A DNA stretch of 64,000 bases from Mesorhizobium sp. B2-4-15 (GTDB taxonomy: Bacteria > Pseudomonadota > Alphaproteobacteria > Rhizobiales > Rhizobiaceae). The notes beneath the pieces were generated by a model. It had not been told where the DNA came from. It was given only the letters and a program-made list of their open reading frames with translations, and did not search any database. Shown here in pieces: positions 36,019 to 44,933 of the stretch. Within the stretch, counting starts at the first letter, position 1. Each line of letters begins with the position of its first letter. The stretch spans positions 310,001 to 374,000 of the forward strand of contig NZ_VFUZ01000002.1 of NCBI RefSeq assembly GCF_006658505.1, read 5' to 3'. Made by a program: the position numbers and the translations under genes.

Positions 36019-36915
36019 TTGCGAATACCTTCGACGCAGGCGCTACGTGCCTTAGACAGCTTCGCCCGTCACGGCAGCATGTGGCGCGCCGCCGACGAAC
36101 TCTGTTTGACCCGCAGCGCCGTCTCGCATCAGCTTCGGCTGCTGGAACGCGACCTCGGCTTCGATCTGCTGCAGCGCATCGGCAAGGGCGTGGCGTTGAC
36201 GCCGCGCGGCCAGCGCTACGCCGCCGACGTGCGCAAGGCGCTGACAGTGCTCGGCGACGCGGGCACGCAAAACAGCGGCGCAGGCGTCGGCGGCTCCTTC
36301 GCCATCTCCTGCCCGCCGGGCTTCGCCTCGATGTTCCTGTGCTCCCATATCGGCGAGTTCCAGCAGATGTATCCCGACGTTGCGCTCTCGGTGCTGACGC
36401 CGCGGCGGCTCGACGACGTCAGCAATGCGGAAGCGGACGCCTTCATCGCCTTCGGCGTCGGCAACTGGCCGAACCGATCGGTGGAGCTGCTGTGCGAAGT
36501 CTTCTTCACGCCGCTCTGCAGCCCGACGCTGCTCAACAAGGTCGGCGGCTTTTCCAAGCCCGCCGACGTGCTGCGCGCCAACCTGCTCCATCTCGGCGAC
36601 ACCGAGGACTGGGCGCGCTGGCTGGCGTTGTCCAAGGTGGAAAATCCCGACACCGAAGGCGGCATCTTCTTTTCCGACATGAACCTCGTGTTCTCGGCGG
36701 CGGTCGCCGGCCAGGGCATTGCCATGGGTGACGAACTGACCGGCCGCCGGGCACTGAGCGAAGGCCGGCTGGTCAAGCCGTTCGAGGCGTCGGTCCCCTC
36801 GCCGCGGTCCTACTATCTGGTCTTCGAGCACGCCAAGGCCGGCCATCCGGTGCTCAATGCCTTCAGCGACTGGCTCAGGGCGAAGCTGTCGGAAAACAGG
36901 CTGGCGAAATATTGA
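36019..36915 (+). CDS. LysR-family transcription regulator (GcvA-like)
   Basis: A 298-residue LysR protein. The winged helix is at the N-terminus (STQALRALDSFARHGSMWRAADELCLTRSAVSHQLRLLERDLG). The effector domain follows (SFAISCPPGFASMFLCSHIGEFQQMYPDVALSV). I prefer the TTG at 36019: GAGG lies about 5 bases before it and the result is the normal length with the usual IPSTQALRALDSFARHGS start. It sits between the divergent M20/guanidino-enzyme operon and the ABC importer, and probably regulates both. Confidence 0.9.
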   Translation: MRIPSTQALRALDSFARHGSMWRAADELCLTRSAVSHQLRLLERDLGFDLLQRIGKGVALTPRGQRYAADVRKALTVLGDAGTQNSGAGVGGSFAISCPPGFASMFLCSHIGEFQQMYPDVALSVLTPRRLDDVSNAEADAFIAFGVGNWPNRSVELLCEVFFTPLCSPTLLNKVGGFSKPADVLRANLLHLGDTEDWARWLALSKVENPDTEGGIFFSDMNLVFSAAVAGQGIAMGDELTGRRALSEGRLVKPFEASVPSPRSYYLVFEHAKAGHPVLNAFSDWLRAKLSENRLAKY

Positions 36916-37054
36916 GGCGGGGCGTTGAAACCGCCGACCGCCACCCGCCCATCTACCAGACGTGAATCAAATTTGCCGATCAGGCGAAAACTATTCGGTT
37001 GCGGTGAGCCGCGCGCCTGCCTACGATTTCATCCGAGACTGAGGAAGAGGCAGG

Positions 37055-38149
37055 ATGCAGCAACCCGGCCGGGCGGCGGAAATCAAGGCGAACGGGATCG
37101 GCAAGAGCTTCGGCTCGTTCCGGGCGCTGGACAATTTGACGCTCGATATCGGTCGCGGCGAGTTCCTGACGTTGCTCGGCCCCTCCGGCTCGGGCAAGAC
37201 CACCTTCCTGATGATCCTGGCCGGCTTCGTGCAGCCGACCGAGGGCAGGCTTTTCAGCGACGGCACCGACATCACCGATCGTCCGGCCGAACAGCGCGCC
37301 GCCGGCATGGTGTTCCAGGGCTACGCGCTGTTCCCGCACATGAGCGTGGAGCAGAACATCGCTTTCCCGCTCAAGGTTCGCAAGAAATCAGCCGCCGAGA
37401 TCAAGAAGCGCGTCGGGGAGATGATCGAGCGCGTCGGTCTGGTCGGTCACGAGAAGAAATTGCCCGCGCAGCTCTCCGGCGGCCAGCAGCAGCGCGTGGC
37501 GCTTGCCCGCGCACTGGTGTTCGAGCCGGGCGTGCTCCTGCTCGACGAGCCGTTTTCCGCCCTGGACAAGAGCTTGCGCGGCCAGATGCAGGCCGAGATG
37601 AAGCGCCTGCATCAGGAAACCGGCACCACCTTCGTCTTCGTCACCCACGACCAGAGCGAGGCGCTGGCGCTGTCGTCGCGCGTCGCCATCTTCAACCACG
37701 GTAAATTGCTGCAGGTCGGCGCGCCGGACGAGGTCTATGACCGGCCGGCCAACCGCTTCGTCGCCGAATTCCTCGGCGAGATCAACATGTTGCCGCTGAA
37801 AGGCGTGCGCAGAGCCGACAACGGCGCCACCGGCCTGTGCGAGGACCGCGCCGTCAGCCTGCGCGGCAACCCCGGTAGCGTCGGTGGGAACGCCATACTG
37901 GCGATCCGGCCTGAATACATGTCCATCGCCGGCGAGGCTTCGGCCGGTGAGAACGGCGTCGCCGCGACAGCAACCAACTCGACCTATCTGGGCGCCGCGA
38001 CGCGGCTCGATCTGACGACGAGGCAAGGCGCCAAGGTCACGGTGTCGGTGCCCAATGAAGTCGCCGCCGCCGCGCTCAGCAAAGGCAATTCCGTATGGCT
38101 GACCTGGCCGGCGGAAAAGGGTTTCCTCCTTCCGGACGGAGGGCAATGA
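37055..38149 (+). CDS. ABC transporter ATP-binding protein, PotA-like
   Basis: A 364-residue ATPase of a PotABCD-type importer. Walker A is LLGPSGSGKTTF (about 41-52), the Q-loop is MVFQGYALFPH, the signature is LSGGQQQRVALARALVF, Walker B is VLLLDEPFSALD, and the switch His is in FVFVTHDQSEALAL. Residues 270-364 form the TOBE/OB regulatory domain (AILAIRPEYMSI, YLGAATRLDL). GAGG-AAGAGG precedes the ATG. It begins the four-gene operon ATPase, binding protein and two permeases. Confidence 0.93.
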   Translation: MQQPGRAAEIKANGIGKSFGSFRALDNLTLDIGRGEFLTLLGPSGSGKTTFLMILAGFVQPTEGRLFSDGTDITDRPAEQRAAGMVFQGYALFPHMSVEQNIAFPLKVRKKSAAEIKKRVGEMIERVGLVGHEKKLPAQLSGGQQQRVALARALVFEPGVLLLDEPFSALDKSLRGQMQAEMKRLHQETGTTFVFVTHDQSEALALSSRVAIFNHGKLLQVGAPDEVYDRPANRFVAEFLGEINMLPLKGVRRADNGATGLCEDRAVSLRGNPGSVGGNAILAIRPEYMSIAGEASAGENGVAATATNSTYLGAATRLDLTTRQGAKVTVSVPNEVAAAALSKGNSVWLTWPAEKGFLLPDGGQ

Positions 38150-38216
38150 CGATCGGTGCGGCGAGACGTTCGCACACCACTTTCCGGTACTATCAACGAC
38201 AATAAGGGGAACTGAC

Positions 38217-39332
38217 ATGACCAATGACACCAAGAAACAAGCCATCGCGAGCCTGTCCGCCAGGGCAGGCCGCGGCGAGATCTCGCGCCGGCAGTTCACG
38301 CAGCTTGCAGCACTCGTTCTGGCCGGCACGCCGATGCTCTTGCGCTCGACCGGTGCCTTCGCCGCCGCGAAGGAACTGGTGCTGGTGAACTGGGGCGGCG
38401 ACGCCATCACCGCTTATGATGCCGCCTATGGCCAGGCCTTTACCAAGGAAACCGGCATCGTCGTCAAGATGGACGGCTCGGGCCCGACCGAAGGCGCCAT
38501 CGCGGCGCAGTTCAAGAGCGGCGCGCCGACCTGGGACCTCGTCGACGTCGATCCGTTCTCGGCCATCACGCTCGGCGGCCAAGGCATGCTCGAGCCGATC
38601 GACTACACAGTCGTCGACAAGAAGAAGATGCGGCCGGGCTTCGGCTGGGACTATGCCGCCTCGACCTACTTTTTCTCCTACATCATCGCCTATGATTCCG
38701 AGAAATACGGCAAGGACGCGCCGACCGGCATGGCAGATTTCTTCGACGTGAAGAAATTCCCTGGCAAGCGCTCGCTCTACAAATGGGGTGTTTCGAGCTG
38801 GGAGGCTGCCCTTCTCGCCGACGGCATCGCGCCGGCCTCGCTGTATCCGCTCGACCTCAAGCGCGCACATGACAAGATCGCCGCCTTCAAGGAAAACGTC
38901 GTCGCCTATTGGGGCGGCGGCGCCGAGAGCCAGAGCGTGCTGCTCAACGGCGAGGCCTCGATGGCTATCGTGTGGTCGACACGCGCCTCGCTGATCGAGC
39001 AGGACTCCGGCGGCAAGATCAAGTTCATTTGGGACCAAGGCTTGATCTCGCCCGGCGCGCTTGCCGTCCTCAAGGGTAATCCGGGCGGCAAGGACGCGGC
39101 CATGAAGTTCATCGCCAGCGCCCAGGACCCGCAAAAGCAGCTGATCATGTTCGACAAGCTGGGCCAGGGTCCGGCCAACCCCGCAGCCGACGCGCTGATC
39201 CCCGCCGACAAGAAGCGCATCAATCCTGTCGACCCGGAAAACATGAAGAAGCAGATCCCGCTCGACATGGACTGGTACGCCAAGAACTACGGGGCGGCGC
39301 TCGACGAATACACCAAGATCATCTCCGCCTGA
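38217..39332 (+). CDS. Periplasmic substrate-binding protein of the PotD-like ABC importer
   Basis: A 371-residue solute-binding protein of the spermidine/putrescine group. A twin-arginine-like signal (EISRRQFTQLAALVLAGTPMLLRSTGAFAAAKE) shows export of a folded protein to the periplasm. The mature domain starts LVLVNWGGDAITAYDAAYGQAF and includes SGAPTWDLVDVDPFSAI, SYIIAYDSEKYG and WGGGAESQSVLLNGEASMAIVWSTRASL. AAGGGGA is 7 bases before the ATG. Ligand unknown; polyamine-like or cationic compounds fit the family and the neighbouring guanidino enzyme. Confidence 0.9.
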   Translation: MTNDTKKQAIASLSARAGRGEISRRQFTQLAALVLAGTPMLLRSTGAFAAAKELVLVNWGGDAITAYDAAYGQAFTKETGIVVKMDGSGPTEGAIAAQFKSGAPTWDLVDVDPFSAITLGGQGMLEPIDYTVVDKKKMRPGFGWDYAASTYFFSYIIAYDSEKYGKDAPTGMADFFDVKKFPGKRSLYKWGVSSWEAALLADGIAPASLYPLDLKRAHDKIAAFKENVVAYWGGGAESQSVLLNGEASMAIVWSTRASLIEQDSGGKIKFIWDQGLISPGALAVLKGNPGGKDAAMKFIASAQDPQKQLIMFDKLGQGPANPAADALIPADKKRINPVDPENMKKQIPLDMDWYAKNYGAALDEYTKIISA

Positions 39333-39344
39333 TCCAGGGCAGGG

Positions 39345-40178
39345 ATGCGGTCCTCTCTTTCCGACAGGACGGGCGCGGCGCTGTTGATGGCGCCGCTGCT
39401 CCTGTTCCTTGTGCTGGCCTATGCCTGGCCTTTCCTCGGCGTCGTCAAATGGAGCTTCACGCTGCCGACGCCGGGGCTTGGGCAGTATGACGCGCTGCTC
39501 ACCGACGATCTGGTGCAATCGGTGTTCGTCAGGACGCTGCGCATCGCGGCAATCGTCACCATCGTGTCGGTGGCCGCCGCCTATGCCATTACCCTCATCT
39601 GGGTGCGCGGTACGCCGGCGCAGCGCCTTATCGCCGAGTTCTGCATTCTCGTTCCCTTCTGGATTTCGGTGCTGACCCGCGCCTTCGGCTGGGTGGCGCT
39701 GCTCTCCAATCGCGGCCTGATCAACACCTGGCTGCAGGCGATCGGCTTCATCTCCGAACCGCTGACCCTGGTGCGCAATGAATTCGGCGTCATCGTCGGC
39801 ATGACGCATTTCCTCATCCCCTTCGCCGTCTTTCCGCTGGCATCGGCCATGCGCAGCCTCGACGACCGCGTGCTTCTGGCGGCGCGCGGCCTCGGCTCCA
39901 GCCGCATGCGCACCTTCTGGTCGGTCTTCGTGCCGATGACCCGCTCCGGAATCATCGGCTCCGCCCTCATCGTCTTCGTCTTTTCGCTGGGCTTCTTCGT
40001 CACACCGGCGATCCTCGGCGGCGGCCGCAGCGTCATGGTGGCCGAACTCATCTATCTCAGGATTTTCCAGAGCCCGGATTGGGGGCTGGGCGCTGCGATC
40101 AGTGTCGTGCTCGTGCTGTTCGTCGGCGCGCTGATGGCGCTGCTGTTCCGCTATATCAGGCCGAAGCAATTGGTGTAG
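39345..40178 (+). CDS. ABC importer inner-membrane permease (PotB-like)
   Basis: A 277-residue permease with six or so transmembrane helices. It starts GAALLMAPLLLFLVLAYAWPFLGVVKWSF. The EAA-type loop that contacts the ATPase is LLAARGLGSSRMRTFWSVFVPM (about 184-205). It follows the binding-protein gene by 12 bases and precedes the second permease by 5. The two permeases probably form a heterodimer. Confidence 0.92.
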   Translation: MRSSLSDRTGAALLMAPLLLFLVLAYAWPFLGVVKWSFTLPTPGLGQYDALLTDDLVQSVFVRTLRIAAIVTIVSVAAAYAITLIWVRGTPAQRLIAEFCILVPFWISVLTRAFGWVALLSNRGLINTWLQAIGFISEPLTLVRNEFGVIVGMTHFLIPFAVFPLASAMRSLDDRVLLAARGLGSSRMRTFWSVFVPMTRSGIIGSALIVFVFSLGFFVTPAILGGGRSVMVAELIYLRIFQSPDWGLGAAISVVLVLFVGALMALLFRYIRPKQLV

Positions 40179-40183
40179 CCGAG

Positions 40184-40987
40184 ATGCCGACCTATCGTCC
40201 CGGACCCATCTCGCTCGTCATCGCCGCCTTCGTGGCGCTGTTTCTGCTGATGCCGCTGCTGGCTGTCATCCCGGTGTCGCTGACGCCAAGCCGCATGCTG
40301 GCGATGCCGACGGGTGAACTGTCGCTGCGTCACTACCGCACGCTGATCGAGGATCCGCGCTGGATCGACTCGATCCTGCTCTCTATCCGGATCGGCGTGG
40401 TCAGCAGCGCTTTCTCCACCGTCTTGGCGCTATGCTTCAGTCTCGGCGTCTGGATGTTCCAGCCGCGCTTCACGGCAGCGCTCGTCGGCTTCGTGCTGCT
40501 GCCCATGGTGGTGCCGCCAGTGGTCTCGGCGATCACGCTCTACTTCCTGTTGACCTCGATCTCCGGTTTCAGCTCGTTCTTCGGCTATGATACCTGGCTT
40601 GGCGTCGCCATGGCGCACTCGGTGATGACGGTGCCTTTCGCCACCGTGCTGATGCTGGTGTCGCTCAGTCAACTGGACAGGCGCATCGACTTAGCCGCTC
40701 GGGGCCTCGGTGCCACCGTGTGGGAGCGCGCCACCCGCGTCATCATGCCCAACATCAAGTTCGGCATCATCACCGCGGCGTTGCTGTCCTTCGTGCTCTC
40801 CTGGGAAGAGATCGGCGTCACCTTGTTCATCACTTCGGTCAACGCCATCACCTTGCCGCGTCTGATGTGGATGGGTTTGCGCGACAACATCGATCCGGCA
40901 ATCGCTGCATTGTCCGTGATTCTGATCATCATCACCGTGCTGGTGCTGGCGGTGCGCAGCTTCATTGTCAGGCTGCGCGCTGTCTGA
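40184..40987 (+). CDS. ABC importer inner-membrane permease (PotC-like)
   Basis: The second permease, 267 residues, with six predicted helices (VIAAFVALFLLMPLLAVIPVSL, ALVGFVLLPMVVPPVVSAITLYFLL, ITLPRLMWMGL..AALSVILIIITVLVLAVRSFIV). The coupling loop is DLAARGLGATVWERATRVIMPN. The ATG at 40184 follows the preceding stop by 5 bases. No terminator was found in the 165 bases after it before the DUF3168 gene. Confidence 0.92.
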   Translation: MPTYRPGPISLVIAAFVALFLLMPLLAVIPVSLTPSRMLAMPTGELSLRHYRTLIEDPRWIDSILLSIRIGVVSSAFSTVLALCFSLGVWMFQPRFTAALVGFVLLPMVVPPVVSAITLYFLLTSISGFSSFFGYDTWLGVAMAHSVMTVPFATVLMLVSLSQLDRRIDLAARGLGATVWERATRVIMPNIKFGIITAALLSFVLSWEEIGVTLFITSVNAITLPRLMWMGLRDNIDPAIAALSVILIIITVLVLAVRSFIVRLRAV

Positions 40988-41152
40988 TCGGCGTCCTGGT
41001 GCAGTCGTATTTTCGAGATCATCGGCATCCATCATCCTGGTGACGAATCGCCATCGTCTTCGCGTGGCGAACCGCTATATGTGGGCAGGGCATGCAAGGC
41101 ATGGGCGGGCTTGGAAAAGCATGTCCATGGCGACGAGTTGAGGAAAACGACG

Positions 41153-41560
41153 ATGACCGCGCCAGGCGATTTGCAGCAGGCCCTTTTTCTGAGACTGAAA
41201 AGTGATGCGTCACTGTCGGCATTGCTGGGCGGTGCCGGTCTGCTCGAACGGCCGACCGACAATGCCGCTTTCCCGTATGTGACCTGTGGCCAGACCAGTG
41301 CCTTTGACTGGGACACGGGCGTCGAAAACAACGACGATCAGTTGATCACGCTGCATGTCTGGTCGAAAGCTCATGGCGATGCCGAAACGCTTGCCATCAT
41401 GGACGCCATCAAGGGACGCCTTGCCGACGCGGTGCTGGTGATAGGCCCCCGCGGCCAGACACGGCTGTCGCTTGAGTTCACCGAAGCCCGCTATGACGAG
41501 GAGCTCCTTGTGCATCACGGGCTGCTGCGGTTTCGGGCGCTGACGCAGGAAAATGCCTGA
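41153..41560 (+). CDS. DUF3168 phage/gene-transfer-agent tail-completion-type protein
   Basis: A 135-residue protein with DUF3168 features: PGDLQQALFLRLKSDASLSALLGG, FPYVTCGQTSAFDWDTGVENNDDQLITLHVWSKAHGDAETLAIMDAIKGRL, and a C-terminal LLVHHGLLRFRAL strand. Such proteins are tail-completion or head-tail components in siphophages and in Rhodobacter-type gene transfer agents. Here no other phage or GTA gene is near. GAGG lies about 9 bases before the ATG. It is either a displaced GTA gene still used in trans, or a relic. Confidence 0.75.
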   Translation: MTAPGDLQQALFLRLKSDASLSALLGGAGLLERPTDNAAFPYVTCGQTSAFDWDTGVENNDDQLITLHVWSKAHGDAETLAIMDAIKGRLADAVLVIGPRGQTRLSLEFTEARYDEELLVHHGLLRFRALTQENA

Positions 41561-41733
41561 CGCGCTTTCAATATGACTGAAACGGAGTCTAGACTGACGT
41601 CTGCGTGATTTTGTCGGGTTGGGGCGTCGAAATCGCGATCGGTCGTCGCGCGTTTCAGGGGTGTAGCGGACATGTTTTTTGTATCGATCACCGTTCATTT
41701 CACGTTCAGCACCGAAGCGTTACAACGCCGGTC

Positions 41734-42033
41734 ATGAAAACGCTCCGCTCCCATTTCCGAACCGCGACCCTGGCGCTTTGTGCTGCCGGGCTGTTTGCGT
41801 CGCAGGCAATGGCGATGCAGGTCATCGCATACGACCAGGCCACCCCGATCGTCCTGGCAGCGTCGGATTGCTATGCGATCGGCCTGCAGGTGGCCTCGCA
41901 GAATGGCGGAACGCTGGCCAAGGCCTCGCAGTCGACACGTGGTGGCCAACCGGTCTGCGTCATCGTCGTGCTGGTGCCTGGCAAGGACGGACAGCGACCG
42001 CGCCGTTCCGAGATTGTCGTTCCGCAGAACTGA
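41734..42033 (+). CDS. feuN: Small periplasmic protein, FeuN candidate
   Basis: A 99-residue secreted protein: signal peptide MKTLRSHFRTATLALCAAGLFASQAMA, then a short mature part of about 72 residues (MQVIAYDQATPIVLAASDCYAIGLQVASQNGG, with two cysteines about 45 and 73 that could pair, and VCVIVVLVPGKDG). It lies 73 bases upstream of feuP on the same strand. In Sinorhizobium meliloti a small periplasmic protein FeuN encoded just upstream of feuP restrains FeuPQ signalling, so I suggest the same role. The naming rests on position, size and export signal, not on a sequence comparison. Confidence 0.65.
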   Translation: MKTLRSHFRTATLALCAAGLFASQAMAMQVIAYDQATPIVLAASDCYAIGLQVASQNGGTLAKASQSTRGGQPVCVIVVLVPGKDGQRPRRSEIVVPQN

Positions 42034-42106
42034 CCCCTGCCGTTTCCCAGGCCGCGGGAATCGGCCTATATCTGAGCCGAATACTTCAACAGGTATCGAT
42101 CTCCGC

Positions 42107-42772
42107 ATGCGCGTACTGGTCGTCGAGGATGACAAGGATCTCAACCGGCAGATAGCGGACGCGCTGGTCGACGCCGGCTATGTCGTCGACCGTGCCTTCG
42201 ACGGCGAGGAAGGCCATTTCCTCGGCGATACCGAACCTTACGACGCCGTCGTACTCGATATCGGCCTGCCGCAGATGGACGGCATCAGCGTCGTCGAGCG
42301 CTGGCGCCGCGGCGGCCGCAAGATGCCGGTGCTGATCCTGACCGCGCGCGACCGCTGGAGCGACAAGGTCTCCGGCATCGACGCCGGCGCAGACGACTAT
42401 GTCACCAAGCCGTTCCATATCGAGGAGGTGCTGGCGAGGGTCAGGGCGTTGATCCGCCGCGCCGCGGGCCACGCTTCGTCCGAACTGACATGCGGGCCGC
42501 TGCGCCTCGACACAAAGGCCTCGAAGGCCGATGTCGACGGCGTGCCGCTTAAGCTGACCTCGCATGAATTCCGCCTGCTTGCCTATCTGATGCACCATAT
42601 GGGCGAAGTCGTATCGCGGACCGAACTGGTCGAGCATCTCTACGATCAGGATTTCGACCGCGATTCCAACACCATCGAGGTCTTTGTCGGGCGGCTGCGC
42701 AAGAAGATGGGCATCGACATGATCGAAACCGTGCGCGGCATGGGCTACCGCATGCGTGAGCCGGAGGCGTAA
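42107..42772 (+). CDS. feuP: OmpR-family response regulator FeuP
   Basis: A 221-residue regulator: receiver domain with acidic pair ED8D9, phospho-acceptor Asp51 (VVLDIGLPQMDG), Thr (ILTARD) and Lys (TKPFH), then a winged-helix DNA-binding domain (EFRLLAYLMHHMGEVVSRTELVEHLYDQDFDRDSNTIEVFVGRLRKKMG). In S. meliloti FeuP controls genes including ndvA for cyclic glucan export. Starts at the ATG at 42107. It overlaps feuQ by 17 bases and follows the FeuN candidate. Confidence 0.88.
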   Translation: MRVLVVEDDKDLNRQIADALVDAGYVVDRAFDGEEGHFLGDTEPYDAVVLDIGLPQMDGISVVERWRRGGRKMPVLILTARDRWSDKVSGIDAGADDYVTKPFHIEEVLARVRALIRRAAGHASSELTCGPLRLDTKASKADVDGVPLKLTSHEFRLLAYLMHHMGEVVSRTELVEHLYDQDFDRDSNTIEVFVGRLRKKMGIDMIETVRGMGYRMREPEA

Positions 42773-44183
42773 CTCGGAACCGCTCAAACCAACCGCAAGG
42801 ACGCCGCTTTCGCTGCGTTTGTGGCCGCGTTCGCTGACGTTCCGCGTGATCGCCTTTTCCACCGTGTGGGCGATCCTGACCCTTGTCGTCATCTTCACCC
42901 TGATCACCACGCTCTATCGCCAGGCCAGCGAACGCGGTTTTGACAGCCTGCTTTCGGCGCATCTGTTCAACCTGATCGGCTCCGTCGGCGTTTCCGACAC
43001 CGGCGCTCTCACCGGGGCTCCCGACCTCGGCGACCTCAGGTTCTCGGAGCCGAATTCGGGCTGGTACTGGTCGGTCGAGCCCGCTTCGGAGGGCGTGCAT
43101 GGCGACCTTCATTCGTCCTCGATGACCACATCGATCCCGTCGCCGAGCGTTGCCGAAGTGCCGTTCAACGCCAGCTTCCAGCGCAGCTATGCGGCCGAAG
43201 GCATCGACGGCGAGCAACTGGTGGTGTTCGAGAGCGAGTTCGTCCTCGATGCGAAGAACCGCGCCGCGCGCTTCCGCGTCATGGGCAACAAGACCGAACT
43301 GGAGCAGGAGATAAGCACCTTCCAGCGCCGCTTGCTGACCTATCTCAGCCTGTTCGGCATCGGCATGATCGCCATCAACGCGATCGCCATCCTGCTCGGC
43401 CTGCAGCCGCTGCGCAGGGTCCGCAACGCCCTTGCCATGGTGCGCGAGGGCACCGCGCAGAGGCTTGACGGCCGCTTCCCGGCCGAGATCGAACCATTAG
43501 CCAACGAAACCAATGCCTTGATCGAAAACAACAAACGCATTGTCGAGCGTTCGCGAACCCAGGTCGGCAATCTCGCCCACTCGCTGAAGACGCCGCTCGC
43601 GGTGCTGCTCAACGAAGGCCGCGCGCTTGGCGGCGCCAAGGGACAATTGATCGCCGAGCAGGCCGCTTCCATGCAGATGCAGGTCGACCATTACCTGCAG
43701 CGCGCCCGCGTCGCGGCGCAACGCGACAGCGTCGTCTACCGCACGCCGGTGGCGCCGCTGGTGCAGCGCATGGTGCGGGTTCTGCAGAAGCTCCACCCGC
43801 GGACCAGCCTGTCGCTGTCGCTGCCGGCCACCGAGATCGTCTTTGCCGGCGAGCGCGAGGACCTTGAGGAGTTGCTCGGAAATCTTCTCGAAAATGCGAT
43901 GAAATGGGCGAAGAGTGCCGTCGCGATCTCGGTCGTGCCCTTGGTCAGCAAGGACGAGAGCCTGTTCGAGATCAGCATCGAGGATGACGGGCCGGGCATT
44001 CCCGAGGACAAGGCGCGCGAAGCCCTGAAGCGGGGACGACGCCTCGATGAGACAAAGCCCGGGACAGGTCTGGGCCTCGCCATTGTCGCCGACCTCGTCA
44101 ACGAGTATGGCGGCGTCCTGGCGCTGGAACGGTCCGGCATGGGCGGATTGAAGGCGGCGGTGCGATTGCGGAGCCTTCAGTGA
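42756..44183 (+). CDS. feuQ: Membrane sensor histidine kinase FeuQ
   Basis: A 475-residue PhoQ-like kinase. There are two transmembrane helices (about 28-52 and 195-220) flanking a periplasmic domain of about 140 residues that contains GWYWSVEPASEGVHGDLHSSSM. A HAMP-like region follows. The phospho-acceptor His275 is in LAHSLKTPLAVLLNEG, and the ATP domain has NLLENAMKWA, DDGPGI and GTGLGLAIV. The GTG at 42756 lies within the end of feuP. The periplasmic domain is the expected contact site for a FeuN-type inhibitor. Confidence 0.88.
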   Translation: MSRRRNSEPLKPTARTPLSLRLWPRSLTFRVIAFSTVWAILTLVVIFTLITTLYRQASERGFDSLLSAHLFNLIGSVGVSDTGALTGAPDLGDLRFSEPNSGWYWSVEPASEGVHGDLHSSSMTTSIPSPSVAEVPFNASFQRSYAAEGIDGEQLVVFESEFVLDAKNRAARFRVMGNKTELEQEISTFQRRLLTYLSLFGIGMIAINAIAILLGLQPLRRVRNALAMVREGTAQRLDGRFPAEIEPLANETNALIENNKRIVERSRTQVGNLAHSLKTPLAVLLNEGRALGGAKGQLIAEQAASMQMQVDHYLQRARVAAQRDSVVYRTPVAPLVQRMVRVLQKLHPRTSLSLSLPATEIVFAGEREDLEELLGNLLENAMKWAKSAVAISVVPLVSKDESLFEISIEDDGPGIPEDKAREALKRGRRLDETKPGTGLGLAIVADLVNEYGGVLALERSGMGGLKAAVRLRSLQ

Positions 44184-44370
44184 TGCTTTCCAGGGCCAAT
44201 CGACACCGATGGGCGGCGCATGGTATGGCGGCGTATCGATTGATCCCGGAGTGGCCGGCGGTGGCCAAATTTCCGACAAATATCAACACTATGGCCACGC
44301 CCACTTCTCCGATGACGCGGCCCCCGGCGCATCCATGGCAGGCTCCAACTCAAGAGAACCGGTTGTTGGC

Positions 44371-44808
44371 ATGAAGATTCGCGTCGCGCTTGTTTCCGCA
44401 CTGCTGGCCATATCCGGCTGCACCACCTTGAGCGGCAAGGGTCCCACTGTCGCGCCGACACCAGCCTCGACGCCTCCGTCGTCCGGCAAGCTCACCAAGT
44501 CGATCATTTCGGCGATGGGCGGCGGCCTCGTCGGCGGGTCGATCGGCAATGGCCTCAGCGACGCGGAGAAGCGCAGCGCGCTGGAGGCTGAATATAAGGC
44601 GCTCGAATACACGGCGAGCGGTCAGAGGGTGACGTGGAAGGGTGATCAGGCTTCGCATTATGGGGAGGTGGTTCCAGCCCAACCCTATCGGGTCGGCTCG
44701 CAGGACTGCCGCCAGTACACGCAGACCGTCTTCACCGGCGGAGCGGGCGTCACGGCCCGCGGAACAGCGTGCCGCAATGCCGACGGCAGCTGGACACCGC
44801 TGACCTGA
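44371..44808 (+). CDS. RT0821-like outer-membrane lipoprotein
   Basis: A 145-residue lipoprotein: lipobox LLAISGC with Cys about 20, a Pro/Thr-rich linker (GPTVAPTPASTPPSSGK), a glycine-zipper segment (SAMGGGLVGGSIGNGLSDAEKRSALEAEYKAL), and a C-terminal surface-antigen domain with DCRQYTQTV and ARGTACRNADGSW (two Cys that could form a disulfide). Similar proteins are annotated RT0821/Lpp0805-type surface proteins. It lies 187 bases after feuQ on the same strand, so it may be a FeuP target. The ATG at 44371 gives the signal; a longer frame upstream adds no signal. Confidence 0.75.
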   Translation: MKIRVALVSALLAISGCTTLSGKGPTVAPTPASTPPSSGKLTKSIISAMGGGLVGGSIGNGLSDAEKRSALEAEYKALEYTASGQRVTWKGDQASHYGEVVPAQPYRVGSQDCRQYTQTVFTGGAGVTARGTACRNADGSWTPLT

Positions 44809-44933
44809 TCCCGATCGGCTTCGGTGGAAGCCGGCCGGTTGATGTCGATCAAGGACATTCGGCGCGCGTGCCGTCAAAGCGTCGCAGGATGTCTGTGTTG
44901 GCAGGGCAGGGCTCTGCCGTTATTGGAAGAACC

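Noticed and set aside
38193..40169. Minus-strand 658-codon ORF opposite the ABC transporter genes
   Set aside because: It lies entirely against well-recognised binding-protein and permease genes, is rich in Arg/His/Gln as expected for an antisense GC-rich frame, and has no domain.
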